Positions 22,392-34,290 of a DNA stretch of 64,000 nt are shown here, piece after piece. Every line of letters starts with the position of its first letter. Position 1 is the stretch's first letter. Both the position numbers and the translations under genes were made by a program. The notes under the pieces were generated by a model, which was not told the origin of the DNA, made no database searches, and worked only from the letters and a program-made list of their open reading frames with translations. The stretch is from Plantago ovata (Eukaryota; Streptophyta; Magnoliopsida; Lamiales; Plantaginaceae). Location of the stretch: the NCBI GenBank assembly GCA_028274465.1, contig CM051456.1, positions 5,395,545 to 5,459,544 of the forward strand. Direction: 5' to 3'.

Positions 22392-22960
22392 ATTTCTCCT
22401 CCTGTATACTGACATCCAAACTGATCACTCCCCCATGGTCGGCAAAATCACTTGTAACTAGAAGGAAATTATCTTTGGGAGGCGCTGCCGTAAATTTTTG
22501 TGCAAGCTCCGCACAGCTCTTCAGCATGATTATCTTGGTTCCTCTACTTGCTAGGCGTACTTTTCATGTGAATTCGGTGCCAGGCAAATCACATTGACTA
22601 AAGTTCCAAGTGGTATAAATGGTCCAATTGATGATAAATACCAACTTGTCAAGTGTTTCAAGAAGAACAACATGATCACTCTCCCTGCGCAACTCTACCT
22701 GGATGATATCACCAATACAGAACTTTTGAGCAGTATCTGAATGGCGGTCAGCAAAGTGAGTATACAATGACGTGGACCTGCCTGAGTAGTCACATCCAGT
22801 ATGAGGACATGAGCAGGGAACATATATGCACGTCCTTTCGTGATCAAGTTTCTTACAGAAACTTATCATCTCCCTACAGGCTACAGCCATGACCACTGTT
22901 CGGGCAATGAATTTTTGCAGCTTCAAGAACTTTTTCTATGCCTCATTGTGCCCAATTGGA
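22392..22960 (-). pseudogene. SINA-like exon 3 copy related to gene G
   Basis: The sequence tracks gene G's last exon (FCKKLDHERTCIYVPCSCPHTGCDYSG and so on, in pieces) but has at least three lesions. A 7-base deletion lies near 22940. A 7-base insertion (AGCCTGT type) lies in the first zinc finger near 22880. A change near 22555-22570 ends the frame after PGTEFT where G continues. The first half of the exon (CENGHLAC...) is missing. The tail SDFA...GGVISLDVSIQEEK is still recognisable near 22400-22450. Confidence 0.8.
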
Positions 22961-23311
22961 AAGAAAGGACTGAGGGAAGGAGATCCGATGATCTCCGTAT
23001 CGTTTTGTGATTTGTATGGAATATTAGCATGCTAATGAAGTCGTTGCGAGATCCTCCGACTTTTAAACACCGTCCTAAGTGTCATAAACTACATCTTACA
23101 CATCTTACTTTTCAAGATGACTCTTATAAAACTATAATGGAGGCCACAAATTACACGAATATAGACTCCATGAACACAAAAAGATCTTAGAGTTCAGATG
23201 TTTATACATCACAAGTCACAGCCAAATGCTATTTACGAGTATATATATTCCACAGTAAAGGCTAAACATTGCCTGAAGCTGTAGGCTAAAAGTCAACAAC
23301 AGGAAAGAAAG
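22961..23311. other. Spacer inside the SINA pseudogene cluster
   Basis: No feature recognised. Confidence 0.4.
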
Positions 23312-23371
23312 TATGCAGTGGTCTTCGTGAAAACCTTAGCAGGCAAAATCGTGACCCTTGATATTGAAGAC
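23312..23371 (+). pseudogene. Ubiquitin N-terminal fragment
   Basis: ATGCAG, then two extra bases, then codons for VFVKTLAGKIVTLDIED. This follows the first beta-hairpin of ubiquitin (M-Q-x-F-V-K-T-L-x-G-K-x-x-T-L-x-x-E). Homology ends there. It is opposite in strand to the surrounding ligase fragments and cannot make ubiquitin. It is most simply a scrap of a polyubiquitin gene or retrocopy. Confidence 0.65.
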
Positions 23372-23920
23372 CATAAGCCAGGGAGTGAACAAAAGATCAT
23401 ATCGATCACATGGTTCAAACCATCAAGCACAAATCAAAACACCCTATGCGACGAATGCTATAGAGTCAAGCTGCCCAGTAGATTATACCTCCATCCCATG
23501 CCATCATTTCCACATATATGACTGGGTTGAAACTGAGAGGATATGAACAGCATTCATCATGTAAATAGTGTTCATACAAGTGTTTCGGCTGAGCAGCATA
23601 ACCACAAGGACAGATGCAAAGAGCATTCATCACGCGAAAACTAAACTTAACTGTCCCCTTATAACTAGCTTCAATAATACAACAATAAATTAGGATGCTA
23701 GTGGTTTTGATATATTAAGATGATGTGATGTATATGGCCGTTCTTGCTGAACGTAGAAGTCACACGAGACGAGATTAACCGTGGATTTGTAAGAACTTAG
23801 TACATGGCGAACTGTTCAAAGTAGGAAAAGTTAAGGACTCATAATTTGACCAAGTTCCCCTATCATCAAATAGTTAATAACACATCGTTGTAACTAAGGG
23901 AGAAGGATAGGGAAAGGAAC
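23372..23920. other. Spacer inside the SINA pseudogene cluster
   Basis: No feature recognised; by analogy with gene G this would correspond to intron sequence of the damaged copy. Confidence 0.35.
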
Positions 23921-24290
23921 CTGATAGGATGGAGGGTAGAGAAGTTCTGAACAGATTGAGCAATACAGTGGGTTAAGATCCCATTGGAAGGCCTCAGTCT
24001 TTTCTAGTTCTTCCGATTCTCCTCTTGGAATTGTCCGATTTACCTTGACTTTTTTCCTCCGTAGGTTCTTCCACGCCCAAAGGTATAAAAGGCAGCCTTA
24101 TTTGCAGGTCTTTTTGTGTCGCGGGCTTTCTGGAAACTTTCTCCTTGCAGCAGTAAGACATGCTCCCACATGAAATTTCAGCAGATTCAACAATTCTTTG
24201 ATCAATCGCTCTGTTATGAGTGAACCCAATTGGCAAGGAGCAAAAGGTTTTTCTCTTGAGAATCAAGGGTGATATCAATTAGGAGATTTG
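23921..24290 (-). pseudogene. Fused SINA fragments: exon 3 piece joined to a RING exon
   Basis: Two fragments lie in the wrong order for one gene. Upstream on the minus strand (about 24110-24270) is the end of a RING and start of a SIAH finger: CSLPIGFTHNRAIDQRIVES, then AEISC and YCCKEKVS. Within about 110 bases it runs into an exon-2-like RING start in another frame: DLNPLYCSICSELLYPPSYQ, followed by a good donor CAG/GTTCC at 23921. The simplest reading is unequal recombination between two tandem copies, which fused the end of one to the start of the next. Neither piece can be expressed as an E3. Confidence 0.7.
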
Positions 24291-25026
24291 GTTAAAAAGT
24301 AGTAGTGGGAATGGAGAAGGTCACTGCTGACACTTTAACTTCTTCTACCAAACACAGAACCTGGAAGCTTTTACCGGCCTCTAAAGGATACATCCACCAT
24401 AAAATGGTACATGCATCCGAATCACTTTCAGGTCCAGAATTATGTGTCTCCTCATTTTGAAGTCTCGTTCCACAACAAAATTAAATTACCCCTTCCAATT
24501 GTTGGATTCCTCATGGAAAAGTGTGGTTTTCATTTTTAGCTTATTCTGATCTCCGGGGTCGCTCTAGGCTGCCAGAATCGAAAAGTACAGATGATTGAAG
24601 AGCCTATTCTCTAACAAAACTACATGAGCATTCATGTACCCTGTTGCAGCCAGATAGTTGGAAAATTCTTATATGCAAGACCTCTTTCAACAATCGAGCT
24701 CCGCTATGTATATAAGACTGTAGATAATGCTCTGACAACATGCAAAATCTAATCTGATATGGTTAAAACACATTAACATGCTTCAAGAATCAAAGTAGTC
24801 TTGACCAGCTTCAAAGTACTCTCACAACATGTTTCAGGTATCGAAGTACTCTAGACACGGAAAGAATTCCAAATTACAACCAGTAATTTTGCAGGATCTG
24901 GAAAAAGTTCAAACATCCAAAGTTGAAAATAAATTAAAAGTTGCAGGATCACCACCATCATTTATAAAAACAACACTTCAATTATACTTGCAGGAAAGCC
25001 ACATTTACCCGAATTAATCTTGCAGC
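24291..25026. other. Spacer between pseudogene cluster and gene G
   Basis: AT-rich, no gene recognised; probably holds the 3'UTR of gene G. Confidence 0.4.
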
Positions 25027-26851
25027 CTAATCAAAAAGTTTCTCCTCCTGTATGCTGACATCCAAACTGATCACTCCCTCACGGGCAAAATCACTTGTAA
25101 TTAGAAGACAATTATTTTTTGGAGATGCTGCCGAAAATTTTTGTGCAAACTCCGCACAGCTCTTCAACATGATTAGCTTGTTTCCTCTTTTTGCTGTAAC
25201 CTCATAGGCGTACTTTATACATGAATTTGGTGCCAGGCAAATCACATTGACTAAAGTTCCAAGTGGTATAATGGTCCAATTGATGATAAATACAAGCTGG
25301 TCACGTGTTTCAAGAAGAACAACATGATCATCCTCCCTGCGCAACTCGATCTGGATGATATCACCGATACAGAACTTTCGGGCAGTATGAGAATGGCGGA
25401 CAGCAAAGTGAATATGCAACAACGTGCTCCTGCCTGAGTAGTCACAGCCAGTATGAGGACATGAGCAGGGGACATATATGCAGGTCCTTTCGTGATCGAG
25501 TTTCTTACAGAAACTTATCAGCTCCCTACAGCCATGACTACTGTTCGGGCAATGAATTTTGGCAGCTTCGAGAACTTTTTCCATGCCTCGGCATCGATTG
25601 TACCCTATTGGCATAGTGCAACTGGGGCATTTGTTCCTAATCTTGCGGCAGCACATGTGACATGCTAAATGCCCATTCTCGCACTATATTAACAGCAAGA
25701 GAAAAGAACGTGTCAGAACCTTAAATATCTTCCGGGAGGCTATTAAGTGATGGTAACTCATCAAATATTTAGGGTCATTGCAATTTTTAAGGACATCCAC
25801 ATTTTAGCCAATACAAGTACATGCTTGATTACATAGTAGCAGACTAGCAGTAGTAGTCATTAGATAGCTTTTCCAACAAATGAGAAGCAATATTCACATA
25901 AAGTTCACTAAAAAAATGATTCTTTTATCAAAGATGAACCTCAAAAAATGATTCTTTTAATAGAGACACAGATGAACCTCAATTTACAAAAAATAACAAC
26001 AAAAAACTAAAAGGAGAAGAAAACAAAATTAGAGGAGAAAAAAACAGAAAGGTTGGTAGGAAAAAGCAGGTTCAGTTCAGATCACCAGAGCTGCATAAAA
26101 ATGGGAAGAAGATTCGGAGGTTGATTCGCGAACCACGTTCCAATAATGTACTAATCACATTTCGGATAGTATCAAAGAACCAGCGCTATGTAAGAATTGC
26201 ACACCAATTTTTATTACTCCTTTATCAAAATAATACAACCTTCAAATCAAACTATACATATTCGCGAATTCACTTTCCAAAAATGTTTGAATCACATTTA
26301 AAAAAGCAGTACATACACACACAAATATATATATATATGCATATGATCAATATAATCACCAAATCCAGCAAGCAAACAAAACAATTGTTCATTTCTACAA
26401 AGACAGTGACTAACAAGGAAGGAAGTAGAAAGACTAAGAGAATGACCTGATAAACCGGAGGAACGAGAGGCTCAACGCAAATCGGGCACTCGAGCACATC
26501 GGAGTCCGATAAGTACACGCCACCGGATCTTAAATTATCACCGACGGGTTCAGCCTGCGCCTGCACCTCTTCCTCTTCCTGCTCCTCCTCCTCCTCCTCC
26601 TCCTCATCTTCTTCCGCTTCGTATTCATCCTCATCCTCCTCTTCTTCTTCTACTGTCTCATTAAAATCTAAATCTACTCCTAATGTCGTATCGCTGCGAC
26701 GGGAGCTCTCCGGTTCGCGTGTTGATCGAGCGGTGCCGAGCCGGAGGCCAGGCGGTGGAGATGGCGAGGACGATGAGGAGGAAACCGTACGGCGCCTCTT
26801 CGATCGATCGCCTCTGTCATCGTCTCCAGCCATAAAGGAGTATCTCGTCAT
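25027..26851 (-). CDS. SINA-like RING E3 ubiquitin ligase, acidic N-terminus (gene G)
   Basis: Two exons, 26447-26851 and 25027-25683, phase 0, 353 residues. I chose MTRYSF (26851); MAGDDD at 26833 is an alternative start. The N-terminus has a basic patch (SKRRRT), a Ser/Pro run, then an acidic stretch of almost only Glu/Asp at about residues 67-95. The RING is split by the intron (LECPICVEPL / CENGHLACHMCC, KCPSC). SIAH fingers follow (CPNSSHGC...HERTC and CSCPHTGC...HFAVRH) and then the TRAF-like domain. Unlike B, D and E it has one coding intron. Its sequence is well apart from theirs and closer to common plant SINA-like 10 type proteins, so it may be the ancestral locus of the cluster. 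All ligands are present and it is likely functional in substrate ubiquitination. Confidence 0.9.
26575..26652 (-). repeat. Coding GAG/GAA trinucleotide tract
   Basis: Repeated CTC/CTT triplets on the plus strand encode the Glu-rich segment of gene G, including a pure run of (CTC) units near 26582-26606. Length variation here would stay in frame. Confidence 0.85.
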
Positions 26852-27795
26852 CGGAGGACAAATTTCTGTCTGCGGCTCAAAATGATTTGGGTATAATTAA
26901 AAGGTTTCAGTTTCAATTCAAGTCGATTCGATTTTGTAACTTAATTTCAATTTACTCCATTGAATAAGACAAAATTATTCGAAACACTGCCCAAAGTTTG
27001 ATTAATTAGTTTTATCGACGAGAACTTTATCGAGGAAAAAATTACTTTAAGACAAGACACTAAATCAACAAACTACATACTCGTACCCGTTATCTCTTTA
27101 ACTCTAATATTTTATTATGATGAACGGGTGGTTTATTGCCACTTGAAGTTGAAATTTTACTTGACTGAATTGTAGTTTCTTGCCATTTGAATTATAATTT
27201 ATAGATATCTTATAAAAATATGAAATCGGAAGTCTAGCCTAGGCACATCACATCTTTTCCACGTGTTCCTTTATGGTTTGCCTAATTTTATTTAAGAAAA
27301 TTTATTAAGTGGTAATGATGATGAAGCCCGTGTATCTTTGCAATTAAAATAATATTTTTTTTATTTATGAAATGTAACGATAAACAAAAAGGGAAAAAAA
27401 ACTTTCGTAAAGAAGAGCTTGTAGAGGTGATTTGTACTAGACGATCGAACTCCATCACGGAGATTGTGGATGCACTCCCGAGCGACAACCATCGCAAATT
27501 TAAGATGTAGCCATTGCCCAGCCCATCAATGACCATTGGCAAAAAGCGGGCCGGTTCCCACTTTTTTCACACTAATTTTTTTTAGATTAAACCATAAATA
27601 AATTGCCCAATACTATGAAGACACCTGACCACCAGACTGATGATGTAGGTAGGATGGAATCAGGTTACTGCTCAACCTCAATCCTTTAATATAGTAACAT
27701 TTAATGTCGTACTTCCTAGATTTGTACTCATCAACTTCTTCATAAAGTACGCTACTCTCCTAACGAACGTACACTTTCATGCTAGTAGTACACAA
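26852..27795. other. Upstream region of gene G
   Basis: Probable promoter in the first few hundred bases. No TATA box assigned. The remainder shows no coding signs. The GTACACAA at 27788-27795 is the left target duplication of the next element. Confidence 0.4.
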
Positions 27796-28682
27796 TAGGG
27801 CTGCACACGGTATCCGATCCGAACTTCGGATTAATCCGATCCGAAAATGCATATTTTGGGCAATCCGAAATCGGATTCGAATTTTCGGATCGGTTTCGGA
27901 TTGATCCGAAAATAATCGGTTCGGATTCGAATTAATCCGTTCAATCCGAACTTTTGTATTTTTTATTTTTTTTATTTTTCACAGAAAGTTTCTTCAACAC
28001 CATTCAAGTACCAACAAAACAAAACTCATCTAGGATAGTTCAGATCAAAACATAGTCTAGAAAAAAGCTGAAAAACAAAAATGATCTCAAAGACTCAAAC
28101 ATTCCTAGACTAAAATCCACAACCTTCTGGCCTCTCTCTCAGACTCGAGCAAGGTGAGAACATCACCATATCTCTAACAGGCCCATCAATTAAATTAAAT
28201 CTTGCTTGAAGACTTGACCACGAGATCTAGTCCTTCCAAGGATCTTCACGGCAGTAGCTTACTTGATTTGGGAATCCATTTTGCTCTAGTGGGCCGGTGG
28301 CAACGAAGACGTACGACCTGGAGATAGAGGAGCACATCAAGAATGGAGATGCAAGATTTTGGCATTTGGCGGTGAGAGTGAAAGAAATTTCAGATCTGAG
28401 TGAAGAAAGAAAGGGGGAGAATGAGAGAATTTAGGGTTAAGTTGTTGTGCTTTAGTGTATATATAGTAGGTATATATTTATCTATTAAAAAGAAAAAGAA
28501 TTACTGATCGGATCGGATTAATCCGATAATCCGCGGGTTTTAATCCGATCTGATCCGAAAATTCGAATTACTAAAAGTAGTGATCCGTAATCCGATCCGA
28601 ATTTTCGGATCGGTTCGGTTTGGGCTTGGATCGTCGGATTTTCGGATTGGATTTTCGGTTTCGGATTTTATGCCCACCCCTA
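27796..28682. mobile_element. Non-autonomous hAT transposon (887 bp)
   Basis: It is flanked by an exact 8-bp duplication, GTACACAA (27788-27795 and 28683-28690). The ends are TAGGGCTGCACACGG on the left and, read inward from the right, TAGGGGTGGGCATAA. Both subterminal regions are packed with GGATCGG, CCGATCC and ATTCGGAT motifs in both orientations, the likely transposase-binding repeats. The 400-bp centre has no transposase and no long ORF. By family knowledge the element depends on an hAT transposase supplied elsewhere. Confidence 0.92.
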
Positions 28683-28690
28683 GTACACAA

Positions 28691-29365
28691 TACTGATATT
28701 CTATGGTTAATTCTTTTAATAATCAAACTATAATACTTTTTCTAAATAATCATAATTATATTTGGGATTTCTACCGCTAATTATTTTTCACTCATTTATA
28801 TACAGTTTCTTTTTATTTCAATTCTTTTTGTCACATTCTCCCCTACTGTTCCTTACTACGAAGTACTATTTATATAATAAATTCCCCACTCAAACAAATC
28901 ATATAACACGATCATTAAAAATTATTCGAAAAACAAATGTAACTTATTTATTTATTGAGATGGAGAAATTAGTAATTAGCATTCCCAGCTAAGTACTATG
29001 TAACGCCCACCCGAATGTTCTAGATCGGAGAAGTTGGCAGATGCTCCAAGCAAATGAATTCCTTGCTCGAAAACGAAATCAATCCATGCCACCTTAATTA
29101 CCTAGTTTCTTTACCTCTCGTACAAGGATCTATTTTTCACAAAGTATATTTTACTTGGAAGCAACTTCACAAAAATGCCCATCATTATTTGTTTTGTTGT
29201 ACTACACTCTTCTATTCCATACTGGGGCCAAACCGAAAATTTCAATCTCACTATCAAAGTATCAACAAGCCTTATAATTTAATACGCAATGTTTTTAATT
29301 ATATTTATTTCCCTATAGTTTCTGTCCACGAAACTTGTACTACTAGACTACTAGTAATGATTCAA
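28691..29365. other. Intergenic and promoter region of the 29428 gene
   Basis: No gene recognised before the TATA box at 29366. Confidence 0.4.
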
Positions 29366-29373
29366 TATAAATA
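29366..29373 (+). promoter_or_regulatory. TATA box
   Basis: TATAAATA in the context CAATATAAATAGAC, 55 bases above the start codon of the gene at 29428. This leaves room for a transcription start and a short leader. Confidence 0.6.
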
Positions 29374-29427
29374 GACACCAATTCCATCAAACACAGAACA
29401 CTTGAAAATACAATCCGCAAAGCAAAA

Positions 29428-29898
29428 ATGAAAGCAAGTTTGCTACCATATTCTTCCAGAACAGAGTACTCACTACCCAGAACTTCATTCAATCCATATT
29501 CGTATAGGAAAATTAATTCTCTAAATGTCAAGAAATTACTAGCCGTGCGTGCGTGTCAGGGTGGAGGTGAATCGGTAGGCGACGATGACATGGTCGTTCT
29601 TCGTATGAGGATCAAGAAGATGAAGGCCTTAGAAGCTGCTACGGGTCCTGGAAACCAGGAGGCTAGCCTTGTTTCGCAACCAAAATCGGTTACGAGTTAC
29701 AAAGAGGATTTTTACGAGGGGGTTGAGTCGTTGCAGTCGCATTTGATGAATGCTAAGCCAAAAGCTCTGGCTCTAGGGATGTTGGCGTTACTGGCCATGA
29801 GCGGTCCGTTATCGGAATCGGGTGTTTTGGGGGATGTTTGGAAGGTGGCTAGAGGGTTGTTGGCTGGGTGTCATGTTTCTATAGATATTGATTTTTAG
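29428..29898 (+). CDS. Small plastid-targeted membrane protein, unknown function (paralogue 1)
   Basis: A single-exon gene of 156 residues, paralogous to 34404-34889. The first 45 residues are rich in Ser, Arg and Tyr with no acidic residue before the Glu of TEYS, resembling a chloroplast transit peptide. The middle has the conserved block MVVLRMRIKKMKALEA. The C-terminal half has PKALALGMLALLAMSGPLS, a probable membrane helix, and ends KVARGLLAGCHVSIDIDF. I do not recognise the family by name. Conservation of the block and of the last 18 residues between the two copies, while the N-terminus diverges, supports a real protein under selection. The start is set by the TATA box just upstream and by the transit-like N-terminus. 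Confidence 0.75.
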   Translation: MKASLLPYSSRTEYSLPRTSFNPYSYRKINSLNVKKLLAVRACQGGGESVGDDDMVVLRMRIKKMKALEAATGPGNQEASLVSQPKSVTSYKEDFYEGVESLQSHLMNAKPKALALGMLALLAMSGPLSESGVLGDVWKVARGLLAGCHVSIDIDF

Positions 29899-30529
29899 AC
29901 TTAGCTATTTGATTACTTACAATAACTATAAATTATTACTATAACATACTTACAATTATACATAGCTATTTGATTGATTGAGTTTCAGTTTTATTAAGGC
30001 CCACGACGGCACGACCCACAATCCTACATGTAGAAGGTTTAGGTGAAATATTATAAGTAGATCGTAAACGTACGGATTCATTATTGGCGCACATCTGGAA
30101 CATTGAAGGCGTGGTTGAAAAGTTGAAGTGGCATTGGAAGAAATGTGCCGGGAGCTGATACATATATAGAATGCTTTATGAAGTTTGGGGTAAGTTAAGT
30201 CTTGAAAAAAATAGAAAATATTAACTCTATTATTTCCTTTTTCAAATATTTGGGGTGGAAAGGGAGGGGTGGGGGTGGAACGCCCCATAATGCCCTCTTT
30301 GCTAATAATGTCCCTGGAGCTGGATTAACCTCAGGACCACGTACGGTTTTAATGTATGACGGTGACATTTTACTAGTTTACTAGTTTGTCATGTGATTAT
30401 ATGAATGCAATTGTAATGGAATTGCGCATTGCTTTAGTACGTGTGTTAGCATTATATAGTAGTATATTTTTGTGTAATCACTAATCATAATTTATCTGTT
30501 CATAGGGGTAATGAATTCATGCATTGTTA
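29899..30529. other. Intergenic
   Basis: No gene or named repeat recognised. A G-rich stretch (GGAGGGGTGGGGGTGG) lies near 30262. Confidence 0.4.
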
Positions 30530-31350
30530 TCTCCAGGGAAATTTTTTAGTTTATGTACCGTAACTTTACCTCACTTTAGTTTTTGTACCATAATTTTTCA
30601 CTTGTTAATTTATGTACCACATGTTTATCCCAACTTTAATTTTAGTACTCCGGTGGTATTTTTCGGTAGAATTAGGGTTTTTGGTCTAATTCATCTTCAA
30701 TTTAGTGAATTAGACATCAGAGCGCCTTAATTCGCGCATTCGAACTTGACTAATTCACCTGAAATGAAAATAAACTTATACGAACAAATATTTTAAATTT
30801 TTTTAAAATAAAAAAAAGTAATTCTTTCGACAATACGTAACTAGCAAATAAAAAAAAGTATTTTTTTTATTTTTTTAGAAAATAAAAAATATATAATTTT
30901 TACGGAACTAGATATTTATTTTTTTCTTTTTATGAAAAATATATCATGGCAAATGATAAATTAATAATAATAATCATAAAAAATGTATTGTCGAAAGAAT
31001 TAGTAATGATTTTTTTATTTTAAATTATTTTTAGAAAACAACTTGTTCATTTTTACTTTGTTTATTTTCTAAAAAATTTAAAATATTTGTTCGTATGAGT
31101 TTATTTTCATTTCAGGTGAATTAATCAAGTTTAATGAATGAATTAAGATGTTCTGAGGTCTAATTTGTTAAATTGGGGATGAATTAGACCAAAAACCCTA
31201 ATTTTACCGAAAAATACGACCGGAGTACTAAAATTAAAGTTGATGTAAACATGTTGTACATAAATTAACAAGTGAAAAGTTATGGTACAAAAACTAAAGT
31301 GAGGTAAAGTTACGGTACATAAACTAAAATTTTTTCTTATCCCCAGTACT
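30530..31350. mobile_element. Long foldback element, about 0.8 kb
   Basis: The first 260 bases (TTTTTTAGTTTATGTACCG..., ACTCCGGTGGTATTTTTCGG, GGTCTAATTCATC, ATTTCAGGTGAATTA-like) return as the reverse complement in the last 260 bases. The AT-rich centre (30780-31090) is also largely self-complementary. Terminal part TTTAGTTTATGTACCGTAAC pairs with GTTACGGTACATAAACTAAA. No target duplication is certain and there is no coding capacity. It fits a Mutator-like or other foldback MITE with long arms. Confidence 0.8.
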
Positions 31351-33190
31351 GAAAACATATGTTCATATTCATTGTGGATGATCAAATAGCAAATAGACAA
31401 TTTATCTCCATATCCTGAAAAATGGAATTTCATATGACATATATATATTAAAAAACGAAAGGTTGTTAGCTTAATTTGGTAGTTAAGGTGGTTTTATTTG
31501 TGCTGAAAGTCTATTAAGGCTTAAATGTCTAAATCACTTCCCAAAAGAGGGATTACAGAGATGGGTGGATTATTGGTAGTTAAGGTGGTTGATCAATGAA
31601 AATCAACAAAATTTGACTACTTTTAGTTGTGTGAATTGTGATCGTCATCGATCGATACGGCCTACTTGGGGGTCCCCAACACTCAAGGTGGTTGTCATAT
31701 CACTGCAAAGTTACTTCAGTTTGACAAACTAAGGTCATGGAAAATGATATAAGTAAGATACAATTACTTCATGTACTATCTACTTTTAGTATACGATGAT
31801 CTAAAAGTGTGTGAGTTTTTTTTAACCAAAATTTGATGTAGAAGTGTGTGAGTTTGATTATAATTTTATACCAATAACCCAATATATCTAAGGATAACTG
31901 GATAAATGAGAAACCATTATTGATCCTCACTTTGTCGATTAAAAAAAGTAATAAATAACTGGATAAGATAGAGATATTCAAAATTATCCATAGAGATCTA
32001 GATTAGACCAGTAGTGGCAGGAGGAAGAGAGTTGGGTGGAAAATGAAAGGTTATTTATTTTGGTGTTAGTCTTGTTAGATTATGTTTTTTGTCGTGTGAA
32101 AATTAATTATTTTCAATTCAGATCAGTTCTATTAAGTTCATATCGGTCTGGATGCATTCAGATCAGTTATGTTCTATTCAGTTCACATCAATTCAGTTCA
32201 TGTTCATTAAATTCATTTGATTATAAATAACAATGTTATGTTGTTGTTATTTTGTCATATTTTTACACACCCATGTTAATTTCCCGCTCAAACCAAATTT
32301 TCACATGAGTAAAATAATAAATTTATACATACATAATTAAAATTGAAAATAAAAGAGGCCGGTAAAACAATAAAAATGATTATGTAATAGGAGTTGAGTC
32401 AGACACACGTATTAACACCAATGTCAACTCTTAGGTCACACATACTCAAGCTAATGATGAAAAATTACTTTGTCTCTCTCGAATTGTTGTTGTCCTCGAC
32501 ATCTCTCACACACATGTAAATTAAATTTATCGTTGTTGTGTCTATTTACTATAAAAATATAAAAATATGTAAATAATAAAAATACATAATTAAAATAACA
32601 ATTAAAATTTCAAAGTAAACATATTTAATTTACATCTCTAGTTTCTACAGTTTTGGTTTATTTAGCATTCAGTGTCGCTTTCTTCGTATTTTTCATCGCC
32701 TAGAAGCAAATCCAACGCAATGTGCTAAACCGATTATTTCATTTTTTTTCGTATTTTTATCGGCTAGCAGCAGGTTCAAAGCGATCTCCTGAACTGAATC
32801 GCGATATATCAATCCGGCGCAATGAACCGACTATTTCATTTTTTTCGTAGTGATCTCTTGAATCGACACTGACATCTATCGATATGTGTTTAAATTGATC
32901 CGTACCATTGATAATTGTATGTGGATCTAGCTACTAATTCATACATTGTATACCACCAGATTATTGTATCTAATTTGACCGCCTCTTCCACATATACATT
33001 ACTTCCATATATAATAATATTGTATTTCATATATTAGTGATGTGGGACATTGATTGTATTTTTACTTCACATAATTTACATATAAAATTGAGTAAACTTC
33101 ATATGTGAATGTGTAATCGTTGTTATTAGTTTACCTAAGTTATTGAAACGAACTTTAACCACAAATCATTCTTAAACTACGGCATAAAAA
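31351..33190. other. Intergenic, low-complexity and degraded repeats
   Basis: 32100-32220 contains loosely repeated TTCAGTTCA/TTCAGATCA motifs. 32690-32870 contains two imperfect copies of a roughly 110-bp segment (CGTATTTTTCATCGCCTAG... and CGTATTTTTATCGGCTAGC...). No gene is seen. Confidence 0.45.
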
Positions 33191-33198
33191 AGATTGTA

Positions 33199-33435
33199 TT
33201 GGTTGTCAATCTTCGGGGGGGGGGGGGGTGTGTCAAGCTTCGATGCTGTCATAACGGGTTTGGGGTTACACTCTTGTTTAGATCTCTTTTTGTAGCTCGT
33301 TTTATATTAGTTGTTGTTTCTTTCGGTGTGCATTTCTTATGCACATTGTTTTGTACTTGTTGTTACTCTTTGGTTGATAACAAAAGTTTGACCGATTCAA
33401 AAAATAAAAAATAAAAAAAATAAACAACAACAACA
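33199..33435 (+). mobile_element. Probable non-LTR retrotransposon 3' tail
   Basis: After a run of 13 G (about 33215-33227) comes a T-rich trailer (TTGTACTTGTTGTTACTCTTTGG) ending in a long A-rich tail with AAAATAAAAAATAAAAAAAA. This is the usual look of a truncated plant LINE end. No protein domain remains. Confidence 0.45.
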
Positions 33436-34290
33436 TTAAAAAATTAATGAAATTATATTACGAAAGAAAATTGAGTATATTGTGTGATGCTTGGGTTTTG
33501 ATATAATAATATGTTTATGCGTTGGTTGTGGACCTGTGGTGTTTGAGTTCTAATATGATTACAAGATGAGCTTGTTTGAGACTATCTTAATCTTAGCCAA
33601 CAAATAAATAACAGATAAAGGTACATGTCTAATAATAGAGAATATATGTACTTTGTTTGAATGTATCTTATAGTGTGTCTTCCAATATCTTCTCTACAAA
33701 TCTAGACATCTTCGACGAATCAGTCTTCTATGTATTTGAGCCACTCCCCTACGCTGTTTTTAAACCACAATGGGCCGGCCGGCGTGTTGAAATTTTAAAC
33801 TACTAAATCGGAATTCCAACATATTCATGTGAAATTGGGTATAGACAACTTCATATCTATAATGTTAGGGCGGCCAGGATAAATATATTGGTCCTTGACG
33901 TCTCTAACTTTTCCGATCATTATAGATGATGGCTTTAAGACTTTAACATTGAACCGTTGAACCAATAATTGCCAGTTGGACAGCTGTTCTATATACACAA
34001 ATTCCTTGCCGCACAACACTTCTTCAGATAGGGAACATAATATAATCTGGCTATATATCTAGTCAGTTTAATTTCCCTTGGCATATATGCAAAAGTTCCT
34101 TCAAAGCAACATCACATGAAATTAATTTGTAGGCCCATCATAATTGTATTTCACTTCTCCGAATCCATATACTTCTTGTTGGAGTACAACCTTAATCTTA
34201 CGCGTTCAGTTTCAGCCCAAGACAATTACATCACCACGCAAACTTGCATTAATATGGTTACAAGACACTTATGTCCAAATTCCACGCTAA
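33436..34290. other. Intergenic
   Basis: No gene recognised. TATTTATA near 34299-34306 is a possible TATA box for the gene starting at 34404. Confidence 0.35.
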
